NCBI GenBank assembly: GCA_015680685.1
Contig: MNCI01013715.1
Span: forward strand, 47,935 to 111,934
From: Gnetum montanum
Taxonomy: Eukaryota; Streptophyta; Gnetopsida; Gnetales; Gnetaceae
Reading direction: 5' to 3'
Length of the DNA: 64,000 nt
Shown: positions 11,581 through 22,229 of the stretch, piece by piece
Numbering within the stretch: position 1 is the stretch's first letter
Layout: each line of letters starts with the position of its first letter
The notes under the pieces: generated by a model
Seen by the model: only the letters and a program-made list of their open reading frames with translations
Told to the model about the DNA's origin: nothing
Database searches by the model: none
Made by a program: the position numbers and the translations under genes

Positions 11581-12817
11581 TTCATTAGGTTAAGCATTTT
11601 ATGGAAATCAATAAGAGCCTTTACAAAGTCTATCCCAATGGACTAGTACATTGGTATGTCCCTGATATAGATTAACTGCATGTTCTCTAGATGCTCATGA
11701 AGGCCCTTGTGGGGGCCATTATGCTAGGATATGCATGATCATAAAAATCCTCATGGTAGGATATTACTAGCCAATAATCTTTAAGGATGCACACCAATTC
11801 ATCCATACTTGTTATCATTGCCAAAGGAATGGTGGAATGATAGCTTGAATGGAGGGGCCACAATAATGGATTCAATATCTGGAGCTGTTTGATATTTGGG
11901 GCATTAATTTTAGAGGTCCATTGCATCTTTATCAAATGGAAAGGCATATATCATAGTTGCAGTTAACTATTGCATTAAGTGGGTAGAAGTAGTAGCCGTC
12001 ACTGATTGTACATCCACCACTGCTACTTAGTTTGTACAACAAAATATTATAAATAGGTTTGGTATGCCTTGTGCATTAACTTCTGATAATGGAACTCATT
12101 TTACAGGTGCCACTTTCTAAAAACTTTTGCAATGCTTGGGGGTTGAGCACAAACTCACAACACCATATCACCCCTAAGCTAATGGTCAAGCTAAGGTCAC
12201 TAATCGAGAGATTATGAAAATTCTAACACACACCATTAACAAATATTGAAGGGACTAGAGCACCAAATTAAATGATTTCCTTTGGTCCTATCGCTCTACG
12301 TAGAAGCTTCCCATAGGTTATTCTCCTTATAAGCTCATGTACGAAAAACTTCCAACACTGTCCATCTAGTCTGAGCTTCATACACTCTCTACGACCTATG
12401 ACCTTAACCTGAATCCCAGTCTAGCATAGAAAGAATGATTAATGAACCTTAACTTGCAGAGATGAAAATTGGTTAATGGTTGTGTCATCCAATGAAATAC
12501 ATAAGGCATGCAATAAGAAACACCATGACCTCAAAATAAGAAAAGTCAAGTTTCAACCAAGAGACAAGGTTCTTTATTAGAATCCTACACATGTACCCCA
12601 ATGAACCAAATTTCAAAAATTGTGGGAAGGACCTGACATTATTGATAAAACTTTTCCATCTGGGGTCATGATTATTTATAAACTTGATAGCCTAGACAAG
12701 AAACAATTAGTTAAAATCCAACAAGTGAAACCTTTCCATCAGCCCAAGCCAACCAACTCAATAGACACATCAATAGATGGACAACCATGCTCAATCTTTT
12801 AGATCTCCCCCTTCCAA
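11581..12817 (+). pseudogene. Integrase of copy A (degenerate, Glu-to-Lys at the active site)
   Basis: The N-terminal zinc-binding part has H...GGHYA then HTCYHCQRNGG (about 11695-11835). Catalytic core: DIWGINFRGP at 11891, a frameshift near 11940, CALTSDNGTHFTGATF with Asp at 12085-12087, then NGQAKVTNRE at 12181-12210. By spacing, the catalytic Glu (35 residues after the second Asp) falls on the Lys of QAK. The C-terminal part has WEGPDIIDKTFPSGVMII. Copy D shows the same Lys. Stops are frequent. Confidence 0.85.
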
Positions 12818-12836
12818 CTTAGTCATGGGGGAGATG
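12818..12836 (+). other. Internal polypurine-like tract, copy A
   Basis: TTAGTCATGGGGGAGATGG sits at the end of integrase, 2 kb before the terminal tract TTTAGTCATGGAGGTA. It is conserved at this position in every family 1 copy whose gag/pol end is visible. Confidence 0.6.
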
Positions 12837-13479
12837 GCCATCCATACTAACACTTTATGTGGCTCCTCAATCTTTTGACTTTTTTGTTTTACACATTTTT
12901 GGTTTTACAACTTTTTGTTTTCATATTCTTCATTTTAGATCTGTTTGCTTTTTTTTTTCAAGTTATTGATCTTTACTAAGTTTTTTTTACACCATCATTA
13001 ATATATTCAATATTTATTGCCTACTCTTTTACTTTCTTTTATGTTTGTGTGTGTTTGATGTGTTTCTCTACGCTTTTGGTTAATAAGGTGTCTAGTACAA
13101 TGGGAATGTGTTACTCGATGGTGGTATGATTTCTTTGTAATTTGATTGTTGATGTCTAGTTTCTAAATTTGAATGTTATTATTGATGACTAAGACATGTT
13201 TCTTTTCATGTAACAGGCAATGAGTCCACATCATCCACCCATCCACATACTCTATGGTTTTCCTTATTTTGGAAATGTGTAGTCCTTTCTTCATTAATGC
13301 AGCTTTAATAAATTGGTGACTTATATAGTTTCTAGAATTGGAAAGGAATCAAAGGTTTGGATAGGGTGTGGCTTCAAAGGGATCTATTATTCTTTGTGCT
13401 TTTCTATTTTCCTGTGTGTGGGAGGGTTCTCATGAGCTTCTCACCATTCTATGTTATTCCACAATAGGAAGTCAAATAA

Positions 13480-13660
13480 GTCCTTGCATGGTGTGGTCCT
13501 CATCAAAAAAAAAAAGAGAAGAAGAGAAAAAGAAAAGATGAGGATTCAAAGCACACCCCTTGGACAAAATAAATGCAAAAATGCATGGGTCTTTGCATGG
13601 TGTGGTTCCCATTCAAAAAAAAACATGGCAATTCAAAGCATACCCCTTAGACCAAATAAA
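13480..13660 (+). repeat. Tandem duplication of the GCATGGTGTGG/A-tract block in copy A
   Basis: Two units start at 13480 and 13589. Each has CTTGCATGGTGTGGT, an A-tract, then TTCAAAGCA and CCCCTT. Copies C, H, J and K have a single unit. Confidence 0.8.
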
Positions 13661-14101
13661 AGGGCTACAAGCATTGGTTATGGGACTTGTCTTGTTTCCT
13701 CTAACTAAGGCCCTTTCTCACTTCCTACTTTCTCTCCAATTTGGAATGGTGGTTGTTTTGTGGGAGCATTCTTGTGTCTTAGGGGATAGACTAGTCTTAG
13801 AATGTTGATGCGAAGTCATTTAAAGTGGTTGTTTTTGGTCTGGACCGAGGATGGATCCTACCAAGTCATTTAATCATAAATTCCCAAAGGGACTTCATGT
13901 GACCATAATTAGGAACTCCATTCCATTCTCTCTATCATCCATCTATGCTTTTCATGCCTCACCTCACTACCAGTTTCATGTTTTGATTCAATGTTCTGGT
14001 TTGATGTGTTGGGTTTCTTAGTCAGTTACTTTTGGGTTTTTGTCCTTAACTTTCTGTAATCATTATTCATCCAAGGAGCCCATGGACTCCTTGGTTTGAA
14101 G

Positions 14102-14155
14102 TTATGCAAGGGCATAAAAGATCTTTGCCTACTTTGGGAAGGACCCACTTGCATA
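14102..14155 (+). other. Conserved RNA hairpin, copy A
   Basis: Arms TTATGCAAG and CTTGCATAT flank a 37-nt loop containing GCCTACTTTGGG. Eight of nine pairs form. The same hairpin is at 21690, 46805, 59287, and on the minus strand at 34268 and 61032, with compensatory changes. Confidence 0.7.
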
Positions 14156-14486
14156 TCTTTTGGTTTGGTTAAGTTAAGTTCTTTACCCTTAAACATTGTT
14201 ACAACCAAATTATTTTTATGTAACCCATCCATGCCATCTAATTGTACACATCTTCACAACTTTTTTTAGTGAAATTCTTGTTTTCATTATTGTAAAATTT
14301 TATACCCTCTTTCTAGTATTCCTTGTGTTAAGATTTTTCTGAATTTTATGGACCGCTTCTCTTACTTACCCATTTGTCAATCTTTCCACTAGCACTATCA
14401 AGCAACCAATCTATTACAATCATAACTTGGCTAGATAAAATCACTAATGAGACAAGGTATTCAACCATTATATGTTATACTTTATA

Positions 14487-14516
14487 TACTAATCCTTGAT
14501 TTTGTTGTGATTGTAG
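14487..14516 (+). promoter_or_regulatory. Candidate branch point and 3' splice acceptor, copy A
   Basis: TACTAAT branch-point match, 20 pyrimidine-leaning bases, then TAG at 14514-14516. The 30-nt spacing is identical in C, x, y, E and J. The exon would begin TGGGGATCATGG. Confidence 0.55.
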
Positions 14517-14584
14517 TGGGGATCATGGATTGGAAGTAGGACTAGCTTCACCAAGGAGGATGCAACAACATCACTCATGGGAGA

Positions 14585-14782
14585 TTGTTCAAGACTACTG
14601 GATCTTTTCTACCTCTCCCTCATTTTTTTGATGTCAAGAGGGGTTGGATGTCCATTGGATTCAAGGGTGTTCTTTCTTGTTGTCATGAACACCCAATTTT
14701 ATACACAATTGTAATGTTGTATGCTTGGGCATTTTTGTATTTGTCTATTCTCTCTGTGTCACTTTGCATGTTAGTTGAATAG
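14585..14782 (+). CDS. Short 3' ORF of copy A with a hydrophobic C-terminal segment
   Basis: Sixty-five codons, open, downstream of the splice acceptor. The C-terminal half has about 25 hydrophobic residues (ILYTIVMLYAWAFLYLSI) that could span a membrane. The position matches the env-like gene of Athila elements. The family is otherwise unrecognised. The equivalent interval in copy J is not hydrophobic in the aligned frame, so the membrane segment may be chance. It could be a remnant of the extra ORF seen in x, y and E, but I see no clear protein match. Confidence 0.2.
   Translation: MFKTTGSFLPLPHFFDVKRGWMSIGFKGVLSCCHEHPILYTIVMLYAWAFLYLSILSVSLCMLVE
14665..14694 (+). other. Second 3' hairpin, copy A
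   Basis: Perfect 8-bp inverted repeat GGGTGTTC/GAACACCC with a 14-nt loop. Copy J has the same hairpin at 60441-60468 (7 bp, 14-nt loop). Confidence 0.5.
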
Positions 14783-14850
14783 TCCACACCTCCTAATATA
14801 TTTTATAAAGGACATGTTCCTCTTCTTCTGTACTCGAGGATGAGTTTTCA

Positions 14851-14866
14851 TTTAGTCATGGAGGTA
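14851..14866 (+). other. Terminal polypurine tract, copy A
   Basis: TTTAGTCATGGAGGTA directly precedes the 3' LTR. It would prime plus-strand DNA. Confidence 0.75.
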
Positions 14867-15720
14867 TGATAAATCATGTTTTCATACACTCTAATATTGG
14901 AGTGGCTGCCATATTAGATATGTGATATCGTAGTCCAAGATGCGATATCATACATTTGATATTGCAGGGTTACTCCCAGGTCTATAAATACAACCCTTAG
15001 GTGCACGATTGAGAGTAGTTTTTTGGTACTCAAGTAGGAAAACTCTTGTAGTTTGTTCATTTGAGAGTTCAAATATTTTCCAAGTTCCTACAATAGGAGA
15101 TCTAAGTGTGATCAGATCTTTATTTAAGCATTGATGTACCTAAACATACCATTGTTTTGGCAATAAAGACAAGCTCTTTGATTCACCTTGTAGTACTTGA
15201 GACATTCTTTCTTATGCATTTACATATTGTGATTTCATGCAATTTTCATTAATGTTATTCATGCAGTAATTAATTTTGATTAATCAACAAACTCATTAAA
15301 ATACACAAGCATGACCCCTTCAAAGATACATGTGACACTTGGTAGCATAGAAACGGTTAGCATTTGATAACCCAACAATGTTTACACAAAGTTTAGGATG
15401 TGTCCACAAAGTGGGAATGGTTACTTATGTTAGGCTAGATTAGACCATATTTTACTTAGCATTTAATTACTCTTACTTTCATTCTTGTTCTAGGTAAGTA
15501 ATTTTATAAAACACAAAATAATAAAAATCTTACACCTTAGTCACACTTAACCATAAAATTATATTCTACAAGTGGGACTAGGAAGACAATGAATAGACAA
15601 CATGTACATAGTATTTAGCTCTAGTGTACTTAGTAATTATATTCTATGAAATTCAACCAAATCACACATGAACACCTGTGATTTGTATGGTTGGGCGTAG
15701 GGGTACCTTACCACTCATTA
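14867..15720 (+). repeat. 3' LTR of copy A (854 bp)
   Basis: Begins TGATAAATCATG and ends CCACTCATTA. U3 carries GATATCG, GATATCA and GATATTG sites (14920-14965) followed by TATAAATA at 14983-14990. The right end abuts the resumed LTR of copy B. Confidence 0.9.
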
Positions 15721-16003
15721 ATAAGGATCGTATAGACTAAGTGACTTGACAAAATAGGAATCTCTAACAACTCATAATATTTGACAAAGATAGCTGAATC
15801 TCTTTAATGATATCTAATTATAGTTTCATATGCAACCCAGCCATTTCAACATTCACAATAGCAAACACATACTTACACTTAGTATGTTTCATAACTACTG
15901 AGTTATTTGTAGGTATCTAGACCTAGTGTTGCTAGAGACCAACAAGCACCTAAACCTGATTAGAGAAGCTTGTTGGTGCTTTGGTCCCAAATGGTTGTCA
16001 ACA
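15721..16003 (+). repeat. Right end of the 5' LTR of copy B
   Basis: Aligns with 27997-28277 of B's 3' LTR, starting AAGGATCGTATAGACTAAGTG in parts. It ends TGTCAACA, the inverted complement of the LTR start. This shows that copy A lies inside B's 5' LTR. Confidence 0.85.
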
Positions 16004-16010
16004 TTTCTTT

Positions 16011-16027
16011 TGGTGCTAGAAGGAGGG
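16011..16027 (+). other. Primer binding site, copy B
   Basis: TGGTGCTAGAAGGAGGG follows the LTR by seven bases. Copy F has TGGTGCTAGAAGGAGG at 37355. I cannot name the tRNA with confidence. Confidence 0.6.
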
Positions 16028-16702
16028 CTGAAAATTTGTCCTCTAAGTTCATAAGCCTAATAATCCTAGCACACCAACAATTCCTTGTTGCTAGAGGGGT
16101 TTAAGAAATTAGATACTATTTTTGATTCATCACTGAATAGATCAATAGTTTGGAATATTTCAAAGGTTCTAAAGAAAGTTTTGATTATAAAATTGATTAT
16201 TCATCAAAAGAAGAATAGAAGAAGGTTCTTGAATTTGGAGTAAGTAGTGGAGTAAAAACTAGAAAGATAAGAAGATCACCCCTTATGTCTGGTTTATTAG
16301 TCTATAAGAGAAGGCCAAAGAAGTATAAGAGTTCAATGATCAAAAGGAATGCAAATAGGGTGATAGATCCTCGACAAAGAGTTACACCATTAGGATTTTA
16401 AAACCATAATGATATTTTGAACGTAGTTTCCAAATATTTGCTTGAGCCTTCTATTCCTAAAAAAGCTTACTTAGATGAAGAGTACATTTACTTATTTGAG
16501 TTAGACTTAACTCATGCAAATGTTCAACATCAAGATCAAGCTTGTAGGCTGTTTGTAGCAAATTTAAAGGATATGGATCAAATTTGATATTCAAACTTGC
16601 CAAGTGATAGTATTACAAGTTGGGATGATATGAAAAGTCTTTTCTTGGACTAATTTGGTATTCAATTAGAGCAACAATAACTATACTACGAGCTAGTAAG
16701 AG
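16028..16702 (+). pseudogene. Gag of copy B, first part (degenerate)
   Basis: A charged N-terminal region (KTRKIRRSP, YKRRPKKYKSS) leads into the gag core at about 16480-16702: ACRLFVANLKDMDQ, then YSNLPSDSITSWDDMKSLFLD and LYYELVRAK. This is the standard plant Ty3/gypsy gag pattern. The core is cut by copy C directly after RAK and resumes at 23664. Three in-frame stops are visible in the core. Confidence 0.8.
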
Positions 16703-16707
16703 CTAAG
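16703..16707. repeat. Target-site duplication of copy C (left)
   Basis: CTAAG directly before TGATGAATC. The matching CTAAG is at 23659-23663 after TCATCA. Removing C joins B's gag codons RAK to the continuation VKELI. Confidence 0.85.
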
Positions 16708-17633
16708 TGATGAATCATTAGTTGTCTAGCTAGGATATCTAACAAAAAATTCAATTTTGGTCAACTCCAATATCTTAGCCTTGATATCTTGGCCCCGATA
16801 TCTTAGCCCCAAGATCTTGGTCCCATCGACTAGGCCTCATCGAGTAGGCCCTATTGACGTAATGTCAATTTTTTCCTATAAGTACACATCCTCCTATTGT
16901 GTTTTGGCATTGTTTCCTTAATAGAGTAGCCAAACTCTTGTAGTTTTATTCCATAATCTTAGAGAATAGTTAGTGAGTGCCTGAAACGTGGATATGAGTT
17001 AGTTGTATGATGTCTTATCCAAGTGGTAGTGTACCTGGACACATTCCATGAATGGCAATAAGATCGAGATTGATTCTTATTCATTGCAACACTTTGACTT
17101 AGATTAAATTTTCTTTTAATGCAATTTATATTTCATGTACTTAATTAATATTTATGTTTCCATGCATGTTAATAAATTGGCAGAATGAGGACAACTAGTT
17201 TTGAGCGTAAACACGTATTTGCTTGGTAATCCCAGCAACATTATTGTTTAGTTCACCTAGTAGCATAACACTTCATAATCCCAGTAGTGGATACATGGGT
17301 TTAGGATGTGTACAACAAGCTGGGCACAAATACTTATTGCCTGTAGATTAGTTTAGACTTTACTTTTTATTGCTAATTAGTTAGATAATTTATTTATTTA
17401 TTATCATTAGGAGTAGCCTAAGGCTGAAACAACATCAAGAATCATATGCCTCATGTTAGAGTAAACCATATGTGACAAAGTTCCCACTAGTTCAAGTGGG
17501 AAGACAACAAATTATGATGAAGGCATAATGATCTAGATGCCACAACTAGTTCAATCCATGGAATTTGACTACATCATGCATGAATGCTTGTGATTCGTAT
17601 GGTTGGGTGTAAGGGGTACCTCGTCACTCATCA
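16708..17633 (+). repeat. 5' LTR of copy C (926 bp)
   Basis: Starts TGATGAATCATTAG, ends CACTCATCA. U3 has the short tandem array at 16768-16823 and TATAAGTA near 16877. It pairs with the 3' LTR at 22728-23658. Confidence 0.9.
16768..16823 (+). repeat. Tandem GATATC-core array in U3 of copy C
   Basis: About four units of 14-16 bp built on ATATCTTRGCCCC. The 3' LTR of the same element keeps only about two (22782-22815). Confidence 0.75.
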
Positions 17634-17634
17634 T

Positions 17635-17653
17635 TAGAACTATTACCTGGGAT
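17635..17653 (+). other. Primer binding site, copy C (decayed tRNA-Asp type)
   Basis: TAGAACTATTACCTGGGAT, in register with TGGCGCCGTTGCCGGGGA. Confidence 0.6.
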
Positions 17654-17758
17654 GGTGCTAGTTATCTAGATTAGCTATATCATATATGATCACTATAAAT
17701 GCATTAATGATTTATCTTTTAGAAAATATTAATTCATACACATCATTAACTAACGAAA

Positions 17759-20563
17759 ATGTCTCTTTCAGGAGGAAGCAATAATGTATTGTATGAAAAG
17801 AAGATTCATTGTAGAACTAATGAAATATATAATGAAGAAAATTGGAGTGACCAACCTTATGTAGGGGTTTCATATGTTCATGACCACCCTAACTACACTC
17901 AAGAACTACATTCACTTGAGGCAGATAATCCTAGAGAAGATGAAGTAAGTCTTGGACAAGGGAAGGCATCAAGGCCTAGGACCTCCTTAAAAGCTAAAAA
18001 AGATAAATCAAGGGACTATGGGAAACACTATAGAAGCCATGGTGACTCTCCTAGTTCCTCATCTTTCTCTTCCTCTTCAACATCTAGTTTTGATGAAGAT
18101 GAACAAAGGTATAGAGACCAAGCTCCATTATGGGGTCAAAATAAGGATAGAAATTGAACCTAAGGGCAAAATCAAAGACATCAAAATGAACATAGATAAA
18201 ATCATCACAATTAGACAAATAGAAATAGAAATTTTTACCACAATATGTCTAGTGAAAAAGAATCCTTTTTGGCCATTAACGACATGATGCAGATCATAGA
18301 GGTAGTTAAAATACCCCACAGGCATTGTCAAAAAAGTTGCATCAAAAGACTCGATATGAATAACATTCCTAAGTTTGTGGGAGGCTATAATTCTGATCAA
18401 TAACATCATTTGTAAGTATTTCATGATTTCTATATTTTACAAAACATTGAAAGTGGATGGAAAAAGCTTAAGCTCTTCCCTAGGACACTAATAGATGAAG
18501 CTATAAGTTGGTATAGATCATCGGAATTGAGTTCCATCCACCAGTGATCCACAATTCTAGAACTTTTCAATGAAAAATACTAAACTTATGCAAGAGTGTC
18601 CAACCTAAGAAAACAAATCCAAGGGTGGAAGCATGAAAATCGTAAACCCTTGAATGTGGCCGTGGATAGATACTATTCACTACTACATAGATGGCTTGGT
18701 CATGATTTCTCTTAAAAAGAGCAACGTTTCTACATCATAGATGGGCTTTGTAATAAAATGAGGGAGACCCTTAGGATGTATGATCAAGGTCAATTATACA
18801 AAATAAAATCCCATTAGATACAAAGGCTAATAGAGCACATGGTGAAAGAGGAAGAAAAGCTATGTAAATAAGAGAATGTTGAGCAATATCATTGGGGTCC
18901 AACCCTTAAAAAGAAGAAGGTCCATGTCTATGAAAAGGAAAAAGAGGTAGCTCTCGATGAGGTGATTTCACAATAAACCTTGCCACTACAACAATCTCTT
19001 GATGAACTCTAGGCAAGGCTAGATAGGATGTCAAAGTGAACAAATGAAAAAGCTATAAATTTTGTAGAAACTATAGAGAAGAAGGTAATACAAAATGAAT
19101 TAGGCAATCACAATAAATGGAGGAAGAAAAACCAAGAGATAGGTAAGAACACTGATCAAAAAAAAGGGAAAATAGCTTTAGAAGAAAAGGCTATAAACTC
19201 AACCATCAAAGAAGATAATGGATGTGACATTTTCCTATATGACCATCAATAGAGCTACTACCTAGTCATGTTACATCTACATGACTATTGGGCCTTTGCA
19301 TTGAATACCAAGTTCATATAAAACCAAATGCCCAAAAAATTACCTTTCTCATAAGGTAATCATAGATAGTTTTGCAACCAACCATACTATCCTAGTGGAA
19401 CTTCTTATCAGCCTCAAAACTACAATCAACCGTAGTGGCAAAACCCACAATTGTGGAGGAGGCCATCATCAAACTAACACTACTGTTACTACTAGCCAAA
19501 CCTATATGGATATTACATTCAACAGCATGTTTTCTCATCTAGTTCTACTTCATCTACTTCAAATTACTACTACCACTCTCTTGAATATCATTGACCCATG
19601 ACATCCCCTAAAGGATCACCATGTCACACCTTTCATCCTTCATCATATCCTCAATATTCTCATACTTCCCTCCACCATATGTCACCACCAACAAAACAGG
19701 AAGGTTCAACACCATGACATCAATGAGAGAATGCCACTTGTGCTATGAACATACAAAAAAATGATAATGCCAATAGATCTCTATCATAATCTCAAAAATA
19801 CCCTTTCTTTAGGATGGTTCCCACACATAAGCATAACACTCAAGGACCTACTAACTCATCCAAACCAACACAATGCCAATCAAGTGCAACACCCTCCCTA
19901 TAACAACCAATGTCCTTTGATCTTACTCAAAGGTCAACATCCATAGTTACTCCAACATCTAATAGAAGTAATGAATCTAGCACTTTGGAGAGACAAAATA
20001 ATCCATGCATCACCACTAATAATAAAGGGTGTAGTTGTAGGCCAAAGATTCAAATTATTAACACAACCCACAATAAAGTTCAGGAGTAGGTGTATGAGCA
20101 AAAACCAATCTACATAGTAGCCACTAAACCAAGAGACACCTAGTGGCTTGAAAATGAGAATATAAAATTATTTCAAAGATGCACGGAGGTAATTGATCCA
20201 CTTATTAGTTCTAAACTTAATAAAATGGATCAAACAAAGGACTTAGAAGCATATATCTTACACTTTGATTATACACTCGAAAAGGAGGTTAAACATGAAG
20301 CCCCAAGGATTAAAATAGAAAATCAAGAAGAAGAGGAAGCAAATACATTTGGATCCCCCCAAATGAAGATACCTTCAAATCCAAATGGAAATACCTTCAA
20401 ATCCAAATGAAGATATGTCTCCAAATGATCCAAACAAGACTATCACCAATGTTAGATGTGCTACCACATAATTAATTAAATTAGTAATAGTGATAGATGG
20501 AAAACCAATGGTGCATAACCAGGGCATTGTGCAGTCCATCTCCCAAATGTGCAGCCATAAGAT
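17759..20563 (+). pseudogene. Gag and Cys-rich tail of copy C (protease deleted)
   Basis: The ATG at 17759 opens 132 clean codons (MSLSGGSNNVLYEKK, EENWSDQPYVGVSYVHDH) ending in a poly-Ser stretch. The gag core follows from 18350: MNNIPKFVGGYNSD, KKLKLFPRTLIDEAISWYRS, LELFNEKY and RKQIQGWKHEN. The zinc knuckle near 19227 is decayed (CDIFLYDH). A Gln/Ser/Tyr/His-rich tail leads straight to a Cys-rich segment (GCSCRPKIQI) and a tail with EQKPIYIVATKPRDT. No DSG protease loop lies between, and no RT or integrase follows. Copy y has the same joint, so the deletion predates both insertions. Confidence 0.8.
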
Positions 20564-20580
20564 TAGTCATGAGGGAGATG
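20564..20580 (+). other. Internal polypurine-like tract, copy C
   Basis: TAGTCATGAGGGAGATG just after the gag tail, aligned with those of A, D, H, J, K and y. Confidence 0.55.
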
Positions 20581-22199
20581 CTCCATCTTGGTTCAAGAAC
20601 TAATAAGTGTTTTTCACCTTTTTTGTTTTATATTTTTTTATGATTTTCCTATTTCTTTCAAAATTTTCTAATCCTTCATATGTTTTCCATTTCTTAATAT
20701 TTTTCTTTTCTTTATATTTTTCTCTTTTCTTGAGTCATTCTTTTTATGCGTAATGAATGTATTTCATGTTTTTGTTAATAATATTGCCAAGTCATGATGC
20801 AGAAGTCAACTCTATATGTTAGGTTTTTGTGCTATACTATTAAGATGATTGGGTAAGTAATTGTGTAAGGTAGTGAGACCACCTCATCCATCCCTCTAGT
20901 TCTCTAAATAAAAGGTCTTTTTAATGAGAATAATTTGGTTCTTCTTTCATGAAACTAAAATTAATCAATGATCATTGTACCTTGAAGAAAGAGGAAATGA
21001 CCAAGTGGGAATGGTAAGGGTTTGACCTTAAGGGGATTTGTTGGGTTCTCTTCTTGACTTCTTTCATGTGGTTTATGACTCTTCTTGAAACATATCATCA
21101 CTCCTCCATTAACCAATAAAAGGAAGCTCTATCTTTGCATGGTGTAGTTCCCATTTCAAAAAAAAAAAAAACAAAAACAAAAATAAAAGGGAAAAATAAT
21201 TATGGAAATTCAAAATACACCCCTTAGAAACAATAATGGACTATAAGCACTAGTTATCGGGTTGGAAAGACATGTTACCCATGCCTAAAGGTTCCCCTCT
21301 AACTAAGGCCCTTCCTTCCTTCTCTTTTTGAAGTAATGATTGTTCTTTGAGGTGGTTGTGGACTCATAGTGGTAGGCAGGAGGGAACACATCAATGTGAG
21401 GTCACTATTTATGGTCTGGACTTGGTCTGAACTTAGATAGATAGGTATGTTGATCATTTTAATCACATTTTCACAAGAACCTATTATAGACATGGTCAAG
21501 TACCTTACATCCTAAACTTTGCAATCCCTTCTCATCTCATTATTCACCTCACTGCTACATGTGATTATAAGCCTTTTGGTTTTGTGTAGTATAGTACAAC
21601 ATCCCAACCACAATAGTTGTGTGTTTTTTGGAACAAAGGCATGGTCTACATTTAACATCTTGGATGCCCATGAACATCTGTAGAAGTGATTATGCAAGGG
21701 CATTATGGCAGGAGCCTACTTTGGGGACGATCCACTTGCATAACTTTTGTTGATCATGGGTTTGAACTAACCTTCACATCTTCTAGAACATCAATGAAAA
21801 TTTCTTTGAATTTATGCATAATTTTGGAACTACTTCTCATCACTTTCAATTACTTTTTTACTTTTTCCTACTTTTTTTTAAAAAAATATCCTTCAAGTTT
21901 AATATTTCTTGGCCATCTTCTGAATTAGACCTTGGTTTCAATTTTTCAAAAACTTGTGTGCTTCTGGAGTTATGCTTATTAGTCATGCGGGCTAGGGATA
22001 TCCACTTTGAAATTTTGAAATTTTTATAACATCCTATTTTTGAACATCATAGTGACTAATAGTAATTGATCAAAACAATGTGAATAGCTTGATGATTTTA
22101 GTTACCTCATAGCCTTGGGCATAGTATGCTGCCATCAGCTTGTGCTTAAATGAAAACTAAGGGACTAAAAAGGGTTAATTATTAAGTAAATTTTACCAA
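20581..22199 (+). other. 3' non-coding region of copy C
   Basis: No gene. A T-rich start leads to GCATGGTGTAGTTCCC plus A-tract (21133-21180), the conserved CACCCCTTAGA block and the hairpin at 21690. The ORFs here are short and not conserved between copies. Confidence 0.6.
21690..21743 (+). other. Conserved RNA hairpin, copy C
   Basis: Perfect 9-bp stem TTATGCAAG/CTTGCATAA with a 36-nt loop containing GAGCCTACTTTGGGG. Confidence 0.75.
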
Positions 22200-22229
22200 A
22201 ACTAATGTTGATCCTTTCATGACTACAAG
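22200..22229 (+). promoter_or_regulatory. Candidate 3' splice acceptor, copy C
   Basis: AACTAAT branch-point match and AAG end at exactly the 30-nt spacing seen in A, J, x, y and E. Confidence 0.45.

Larger units (their letters stand above)
12837..14850 (+). other. 3' region of copy A between integrase and LTR
   Basis: Mostly non-coding. In order: a T-rich run with two or three GTTTTACA-type units, the block GCATGGTGTGGTTC followed by an A-tract (duplicated in this copy), the 55-bp hairpin at 14102, the conserved splice acceptor at 14487-14516, a short ORF and a second hairpin at 14665. In Athila elements this interval carries an env-like gene. Here only the ORF at 14585 remains. Confidence 0.65.
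6024..15720 (+). mobile_element. Copy A: most complete Athila-like element in the window
   Basis: Order: truncated 5' LTR (6024-6492), tRNA-Asp-type primer site, gag, protease, RT, RNase H, integrase, internal polypurine-like tract, 2-kb 3' region with hairpin and splice acceptor, terminal polypurine tract, full 3' LTR (14867-15720). The 5' LTR lacks the first 385 bp of the 3' LTR. That deletion also removed flanking LTR of B, so no target duplication can be read. Many stops make A non-coding today. Confidence 0.9.
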
